Assembly (NCBI GenBank): GCA_905236295.1
Contig: CAJOQF010000088.1
Span: 1 to 10,468, forward strand
Direction of reading: 5' to 3'
Origin: an uncultured Eubacterium sp.
Lineage (GTDB): Bacteria > Bacillota > Clostridia > Lachnospirales > Lachnospiraceae
DNA length: 10,468 nucleotides
Below are positions 6,489 through 10,468 of the stretch, piece by piece (within the stretch, counting starts at the first letter, position 1; each line of letters begins with the position of its first letter). A program made the translations under genes and the position numbers. The notes beneath the pieces are model-generated. The model worked only from the letters and a program-made list of their open reading frames with translations, ran no database searches and was not told the origin of the DNA.

Positions 6489-7670
6489 CTATAAAGCATC
6501 GACAAGTTCTTTGAACCTATCTCCTCTCTCCTCAAAGTTTTTGAAGTATCCGTATGACGCCGCCGCCGGCGAAAGGATGCAGGCATAACCTTCCGGTGTG
6601 AGTGATGCCGCCTTTGAAACCGCCTCGTCAAGCGTCTCACAATAATGCGAATGTGTCTTCTCCGGGATTCCGCGATATATCCTTCTGCCGGAATCGTAGC
6701 AGAACACATACTCATATTCCTCGTGATCCTCCACAAAATCTATCAGCACATCATAATTTATGCCTCTATCCATTCCACCGATGATCACCGTCTTGGCATT
6801 CGGGACGGATCTCAGTGCCTCGATCGTTGCATCCGGGATAGTGGAAATTGAATCGTCGTAATATTCCACCCCGTTCTTCTTAACAATATATTGGAGCCTG
6901 TGATCAAGTCCGGAGAATGTCCTCATATCGTTAAGTATGGTTTCCTCGTCCAGACCACAGAGCTTTGCTACCGCCTCAACAAACTGAGCGTTATAGTTGT
7001 TGTGCGCTCCAAGAATCTTTAGTTTGTAATCTCTGATATTCTGGCGTGTCACACGCACCTTGTCGGCTTCTGTCTTCACATCCGGAACTCCTTCTCCGAT
7101 AAAGAAATAGTCCCCTGCCTTCTGGTATTTTGTGATATTTGCCTTCGCGTTAAAATAGTTCTCAAGTGTCCTATAGTAATCGAGATGCTCCTCGAAAAAG
7201 CTTAAGAAAAGCGCTATATGAGGTGAAACATTCAGATGCCTTAACTGATGACAGCTCATCTCAAAAACGACCAGCGTATCTTTCTTTACATCACCGAAGA
7301 AATCAAGCGGTGGCTTTCCGATATTTCCAACCATCACTGCATCCCTGTGATTCTTAAGGACATGGTAGATCATCGCCGTCGTGGTGGATTTTCCTTTTGT
7401 GCCGGTAATACCTATAGTCTGGTCGCGAAACTCCTCCAAAAAGATCTGCGTCTGGGAAGTATATTTAAAATGGTTCCCCTCCATGATGATACCCGGACTC
7501 TTTACTATATAATCGTAGGCATCCTCATTTATATCATCTCTCTGACCCTCGAAAATCTCCACGGATCTCGGATTGCAGAATTTTTCCAAAAACTTCTCAG
7601 TAGACTTTCCTTCACATCCGTATCCCCAGATCAGAATTCGCTTATCTTCAAATTTTTCCGTTACACTCAT
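6489..7670 (-). CDS. murD2: UDP-N-acetylmuramoyl-L-alanine--L-glutamate ligase (MurD2-type Mur ligase)
   Basis: This 393-residue Mur ligase would join glutamate to UDP-MurNAc-L-Ala in the cytoplasm. The N-terminal domain starts KRILIWGYGCEGKST. The ATP loop is GITGTKGKST (GTKGKST at 90-96), followed by EMSCHQL (137-143), EEHLDYY (His162) and NAKANI with the presumed carbamylated Lys176. The C-terminal domain has GAHNNYN (221-227), GLDHRL and DDSISTIPDAT (from about 272). A DSIST-TP/IP loop in place of the DSKATN/DSKGTN of classical MurD is the mark of the MurD2 subgroup, and the adjacent murL supports an L-Glu rather than D-Glu substrate. The protein is somewhat shorter than classical MurD (about 440-450). 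I chose ATG 7670 because GAGAGG lies nine bases before it. ATG 7679 is an alternative; the longer reading to 7721 overlaps murL and has no ribosome binding site. If murL were wrong, ordinary MurD would be the fallback. Confidence 0.82.
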   Translation of the reverse strand: MSVTEKFEDKRILIWGYGCEGKSTEKFLEKFCNPRSVEIFEGQRDDINEDAYDYIVKSPGIIMEGNHFKYTSQTQIFLEEFRDQTIGITGTKGKSTTTAMIYHVLKNHRDAVMVGNIGKPPLDFFGDVKKDTLVVFEMSCHQLRHLNVSPHIALFLSFFEEHLDYYRTLENYFNAKANITKYQKAGDYFFIGEGVPDVKTEADKVRVTRQNIRDYKLKILGAHNNYNAQFVEAVAKLCGLDEETILNDMRTFSGLDHRLQYIVKKNGVEYYDDSISTIPDATIEALRSVPNAKTVIIGGMDRGINYDVLIDFVEDHEEYEYVFCYDSGRRIYRGIPEKTHSHYCETLDEAVSKAASLTPEGYACILSPAAASYGYFKNFEERGDRFKELVDAL

Positions 7671-7704
7671 TTTATTCATCCTCTCAATATTACACCAGGA
7701 TAAA

Positions 7705-9051
7705 TCAAGACTCCCTGACATTATCGACTACAATTTTATAAAACTCTTCCGGCACATTGTGCTCCGGATAAAAATACCCCATTATATCGTCAAGCTCATC
7801 CGGCATCTGACTGACGTATTTTGCATACCTGTCCGTCAAAAGGCTTCTGCCGCCCATCTTTACAAAATGGCTGATGCAGCTTGTAACCTCTCTTCTGGTG
7901 CCCACGCACTCGAACGGTTTATTCTCATCTATCCCCGAGAGCTCCTTAAATTCTTTGTCCAGAGAATCCTTGTCGAGCAACTTTTCTCCGAATATATCGA
8001 TCAGCTTTTCCTCCGGGACAAACGGGGAAAGTATGATATATACAAACAGGCATTTCGCGCAGTCACAACACCAGATACCCTTTTTGCTTCCCACGTTGCA
8101 GCTTCTGAAAACCTTGTGATAATCCTCGAATTTTGAGAACAAAAACGCGATCTGCAATTCGGAAAGCGGCCGAAGCAGGCTGAAATAGTGTATGTCGTAA
8201 TCACTGAGTGTCTTGACATACTCCGTAAAATCCATCTCAAACTCAAAACTTTTTGAGTACTGGTGATTTACAAACGAGTCCTTTACAGTGGACTCATTTG
8301 CACTTGATTCATTTGAGAGCGCAATGTATTTAATGCCGTTGAGATAGGAAGTTATCACTGTCGAAAAAGCGACGACTGCCGAAAACGGAATGTGTCCGTT
8401 TAAATACCCTGCATCGTTCAGCTCAAGTATCTTCCTGTCGAGTATTCTCTTTACTCTGTAATCTGCCTTTGCATTTTTGCAGGCTGATATAACATTTTTC
8501 GTTGTCTCATTTCCGTTTATGGAGTAGGTGTTAACGCCAGCATCTTTCAAAAGTTCAAGACTTACCACCGAATCCTTTCCGCCGCCGACGGGAACCAGCA
8601 CTCCCCCGTAGGTGTTTGTGTCGTGAATCGGGGATGCCGCTTCGACAGACTCAGAGTCCGGCTTCGGCTCAGCGCATTTTATCTCAAGCAATTCATCCCG
8701 AGAAATTTTAATCCCGTTAATATACTGGAACTCTCCGAGTCCGTTATAAAAGAGCTTCCTCCACCAGTCATTTTGCCAGTCACTGAGGCTGCCACACATA
8801 ACCTTTACGGTTTTCGGGCAGGCACATTTGTAGTAACTTATCGCCTCAACCATTCCAAGCGAAAACGCCAGCCTCTCAAGTATGGGATCGCTCTCGCTCT
8901 TTTTTGAAGGAAAGCGCCACTTTGTCTTAAACTCCGAAAGGCCCTCTATCTCATAATTAAACTGCATGGCGCACTCGCCGTCTGCAAATCCTATGCTGTA
9001 ATCTTTAAAAATAAACTCACTATACTGTTTTCTAAGTTCGTCAAAAGTCAA
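7705..9051 (-). CDS. murL: UDP-N-acetyl-alpha-D-muramoyl-L-alanyl-L-glutamate epimerase (MurL)
   Basis: MurL converts the L-Glu of UDP-MurNAc-L-Ala-L-Glu to D-Glu in an ATP-dependent reaction, replacing glutamate racemase MurI. Numbering is from the TTG at 9051 (448 residues). A PP-loop, VPVGGGKDS (about 153-161), binds ATP. It is followed by SINGNETT, the family block SNESSANES (about 246-254), HQYSKSFEFE (about 263-272) and a Cys-rich WCCDCAKCLF (about 327-336). No membrane segment or signal peptide. The start is uncertain: TTG 9051 has GGAG eight bases before it, while TTG 9075 in the same frame has no ribosome binding site. The gene precedes murD2 by 34 bases, the expected functional partner, and is transcribed from a promoter at 9125-9153. 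I recognise the family from its motifs and from the murD2 linkage. A generic PP-loop ATPase is the alternative. Confidence 0.83.
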   Translation of the reverse strand: MTFDELRKQYSEFIFKDYSIGFADGECAMQFNYEIEGLSEFKTKWRFPSKKSESDPILERLAFSLGMVEAISYYKCACPKTVKVMCGSLSDWQNDWWRKLFYNGLGEFQYINGIKISRDELLEIKCAEPKPDSESVEAASPIHDTNTYGGVLVPVGGGKDSVVSLELLKDAGVNTYSINGNETTKNVISACKNAKADYRVKRILDRKILELNDAGYLNGHIPFSAVVAFSTVITSYLNGIKYIALSNESSANESTVKDSFVNHQYSKSFEFEMDFTEYVKTLSDYDIHYFSLLRPLSELQIAFLFSKFEDYHKVFRSCNVGSKKGIWCCDCAKCLFVYIILSPFVPEEKLIDIFGEKLLDKDSLDKEFKELSGIDENKPFECVGTRREVTSCISHFVKMGGRSLLTDRYAKYVSQMPDELDDIMGYFYPEHNVPEEFYKIVVDNVRES

Positions 9052-9124
9052 AATAACATCTCCATTACTGATCAAAACTTTTTAGTGAAAAACGCTTTAC
9101 TCCAACGCATTCTCACTCTATTTT

Positions 9125-9153
9125 AGTTTAGTACACGTGATTAAATGTGTCAA
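9125..9153 (-). promoter_or_regulatory. Promoter of the murL-murD2-sensor operon
   Basis: On the minus strand a perfect TTGACA (9153-9148), a 17-base spacer and TAAACT (9130-9125) precede murL. The leader would be about 65-70 bases long. No other promoter was seen in the 33-34 base gaps downstream, which supports one transcript for the three genes. Confidence 0.7.
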
Positions 9154-9212
9154 TCCGCCGACTTTACAGTTTTATATTCACAGAAATCTTATTTTTTATT
9201 CATTTCTCTTAA

Positions 9213-9241
9213 TTTACATAAGATAATCTTTGTGCTATAAT
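9213..9241 (+). promoter_or_regulatory. Promoter of the small membrane-protein gene, extended -10
   Basis: TTTACA (9213-9218), a 17-base spacer and perfect TATAAT (9236-9241), with TG one base before the -10 box. It diverges from the murL promoter. The stretch TTGTGCTATAATC is nearly the same as in the lipoprotein promoter. Confidence 0.8.
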
Positions 9242-9261
9242 CCTTTGACGATACTAAGTTG

Positions 9262-9284
9262 CGGCGGTTTACCCACCGTTTTTT
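9262..9284 (+). terminator. Terminator-like hairpin in the leader of the small membrane-protein gene
   Basis: CGGCGG (9262-9267), loop TTTAC and CCACCG (9273-9278) pair with one C-A mismatch and are followed by six T residues (9279-9284). It lies about 15-20 bases after the predicted transcription start and 30 bases before the ATG, so it could attenuate the gene. No antiterminator or leader peptide is obvious. The stem is short, so its strength is uncertain. Confidence 0.45.
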
Positions 9285-9314
9285 CATGCATATTGTTTAT
9301 TAAGAGGGATAATA

Positions 9315-9620
9315 ATGGAATTATTTAAGAGAATTGCCGCGCTCGCAGGCGTGATATTGTTATTGGCATTATACATTGCAACCTTCGTCTTTGCCATGCT
9401 CGGCAACGAATGGCTTCCGATGCTCAAGGTATCCATCATAGCCAGCGCGATCGTACCTGTCTTCATGTGGATAGTAAGCTACATCGCAAAGCTCATCAAG
9501 AAATACTATTCTCCCGAGGCGCGCAAGAAAACCGAAGATTACTACGCCTCACAGAGAGAAGAAAAATTCCGCGAAGCCAAAGACCTCGCAGACAAAACCA
9601 AATCTTCTTCCGAAGAATGA
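9315..9620 (+). CDS. Small two-helix membrane protein of unknown function
   Basis: 101 residues; I do not recognise the family. Two hydrophobic helices, about 9-29 and 36-58, are joined by a short loop (GNEWLP). The C-terminal half (about 60-101) is hydrophilic and strongly charged (KLIKKYYSPEARKK, then REEKFREAKDLADKTKSSSEE), probably a cytoplasmic amphipathic helix. By the positive-inside rule, both ends would be inside the cell. The start is ATG 9315 with an AGAGGG box at the right distance. It is the only plus-strand gene in the window, has its own strong promoter and a possible leader attenuator, and converges on ung. The regular codon use and good signals indicate a real gene. Confidence 0.8.
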   Translation: MELFKRIAALAGVILLLALYIATFVFAMLGNEWLPMLKVSIIASAIVPVFMWIVSYIAKLIKKYYSPEARKKTEDYYASQREEKFREAKDLADKTKSSSEE

Positions 9621-9634
9621 TATAATTGTCGGAT

Positions 9635-10300
9635 TCACAGCGCCCAGTCTACGGGCGCTATTTTATTTTTCTCAAGAAACTCATTTGCCTTTGAAAAATG
9701 TTTGCATCCGAAAAATCCCCTGTAAGCCGAGAGCGGACTCGGATGAGGCGCTTTCAACACCAGATGTTTGGGATTGGTGATCATGGATGCCTTTGACTGT
9801 GCAGGCTTCCCCCAGAGCATATAGACGACCGGTTCATCCTTTTCGTTCACATGACTTATTATCGCATCGGTGAAATACTCCCAGCCTTTGCCCTTGTGGG
9901 AATTTGCCGCGTGCGCCCTCACTGTCAGGACCGTGTTCAACAACAGCACCCCCTGCTTTGCCCAGTTGGTGAGGTTTCCGTGGTTTGGAATCTCAAATCC
10001 GATATCGTCGTGAAGTTCCTTGTAAATATTTACAAGTGACGGCGGTATGTCCGTCCCCACAGGAACCGAAAACGAAAGCCCCTGCGCCTGATTCGGCTCG
10101 TGGTAGGGATCCTGTCCAAGGATCACAACCTTCACATCCGACAGCGGAGTCAGATGAAGCGCATTAAATATATCGTCGGCAGGCGGATAGACCACGGAAC
10201 TCTCGTACTCTTTCTTCACAAACATATAAAGTTTTTTGTAGTAGTCCTTCCTGAACTCATCCCCGAGGACTTCCTTCCAGTCATTTGCGATCATTCCCAT
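9635..10300 (-). CDS. ung: Uracil-DNA glycosylase, family 1
   Basis: The 221-residue enzyme removes uracil from DNA as the first step of base excision repair. The water-activating motif GQDPYH is at 62-67 with catalytic Asp64. The uracil-binding region includes LLLNTVLTVRAHAANSH (about 119-135), and the DNA-intercalation loop HPSPLSAYRG is at 186-195 with catalytic His186 and the Leu wedge at 190. Length and motif order are typical of a complete bacterial UDG. AGGAGG precedes ATG 10300 by seven bases. The gene follows hisF by 72 bases with no terminator seen, so co-transcription is possible. Its last codons contain the terminator of the convergent plus-strand gene. Confidence 0.97.
   Translation of the reverse strand: MGMIANDWKEVLGDEFRKDYYKKLYMFVKKEYESSVVYPPADDIFNALHLTPLSDVKVVILGQDPYHEPNQAQGLSFSVPVGTDIPPSLVNIYKELHDDIGFEIPNHGNLTNWAKQGVLLLNTVLTVRAHAANSHKGKGWEYFTDAIISHVNEKDEPVVYMLWGKPAQSKASMITNPKHLVLKAPHPSPLSAYRGFFGCKHFSKANEFLEKNKIAPVDWAL
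9639..9670 (+). terminator. Rho-independent terminator of the small membrane-protein gene, inside ung
   Basis: AGCGCCC (9639-9645) and GGGCGCT (9653-9659) form a perfect 7-bp stem with a 7-base loop, followed by the T-rich run 9661-9670. It lies wholly within the final codons of ung on the opposite strand (KNKIAPVDWAL). Confidence 0.85.
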
Positions 10301-10372
10301 TTTCTTTCCTCCTGCTTAAGTCAATTTCTTAAACGCATTCTTCATTTACAGCCTGACAAACTCCGACCTGAA

Positions 10373-10468
10373 CTACATTCTGACCGAAACTCCCTTATCT
10401 CTTAAGTAACTCTTTAACTCCATGATCTCGAGCTCTTTATAATGAAACAGTGATGCCGCCAGCACTGC
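10373..10468 (-). CDS. hisF: Imidazole glycerol phosphate synthase subunit HisF, C-terminal end (cut by right edge)
   Basis: 31 codons and a TAG stop are visible on the minus strand, in frame to the window edge. The translation [20 protein letters not shown] followed by [11 protein letters not shown] matches the last beta-alpha unit of HisF, the cyclase subunit of histidine biosynthesis, where AALAASIFHF and a final ELK-YL---G--VR are characteristic. The rest of the gene is outside the window. Too short for the ORF cut-off but the match is distinctive. Confidence 0.8.
   Translation of the reverse strand, partial: AVLAASLFHYKELEIMELKSYLRDKGVSVRM

Noticed and set aside
7671..7721. N-terminal extension of murD2 to 7721
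   Set aside because: The added residues overlap the end of murL, lack a ribosome binding site and do not look like the start of a Mur ligase.
9284..9466. Minus-strand ORF opposite the small membrane-protein gene
   Set aside because: The plus-strand frame has a strong promoter, ribosome binding site, terminator and plausible membrane topology; the minus frame has none of these.
10301..10372. A further gene or terminator between hisF and ung
   Set aside because: The 72 bases hold the ung ribosome binding site and no stable hairpin with a T-tract or ORF that I can support.

Overview
The window looks like a chromosomal segment of a Clostridia bacterium, most likely Lachnospiraceae. This rests on protein style (PrsA-like lipoprotein, heterodimeric ABC exporter, hydrogenase-type sensor), consistent AGGAGG ribosome binding sites and a moderate GC content. 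It is an inference from sequence style, not from a database match. All genes are on the minus strand except one small membrane-protein gene, so the genes are described from the right edge leftwards.

Right part (10468 to 9300): the last 31 codons of hisF enter from the right edge, followed by ung (uracil-DNA glycosylase). A plus-strand gene for a two-helix membrane protein of unknown function converges on ung, and its terminator lies inside the last codons of ung. The 240-base gap at 9076-9314 holds two divergent promoters and a terminator-like hairpin in the leader of the small gene.

Middle part (9051 to 4527): murL, murD2 and a large iron-sulfur/[FeFe]-hydrogenase/chemoreceptor fusion are read in the same direction with gaps of 34 and 33 bases, probably as one transcript from a promoter at 9125-9153. 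MurD2 and MurL together form the alternative route to D-glutamate in peptidoglycan: L-Glu is added to UDP-MurNAc-L-Ala and then epimerised on the nucleotide precursor. The third gene encodes a soluble receptor that probably senses hydrogen or redox state and signals through the Che system.

Left part (4508 to 1): a PrsA/SurA-like lipoprotein has its own promoter, which is overlapped by a 10-bp inverted repeat, and a clear terminator. Next come two overlapping half-transporters of a heterodimeric ABC exporter. The first half carries degenerate catalytic residues. The second half, which should carry the active site, loses ABC homology about 15 residues after Walker A and runs into an unrelated element. 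That element consists of a 57-base imperfect palindrome (230-286) followed by 75-base tandem repeats, read in frame without a stop to the window edge. This repeat element is the most unusual feature here. It could be a real insertion that truncates the exporter or a break or chimera at the end of an assembly.
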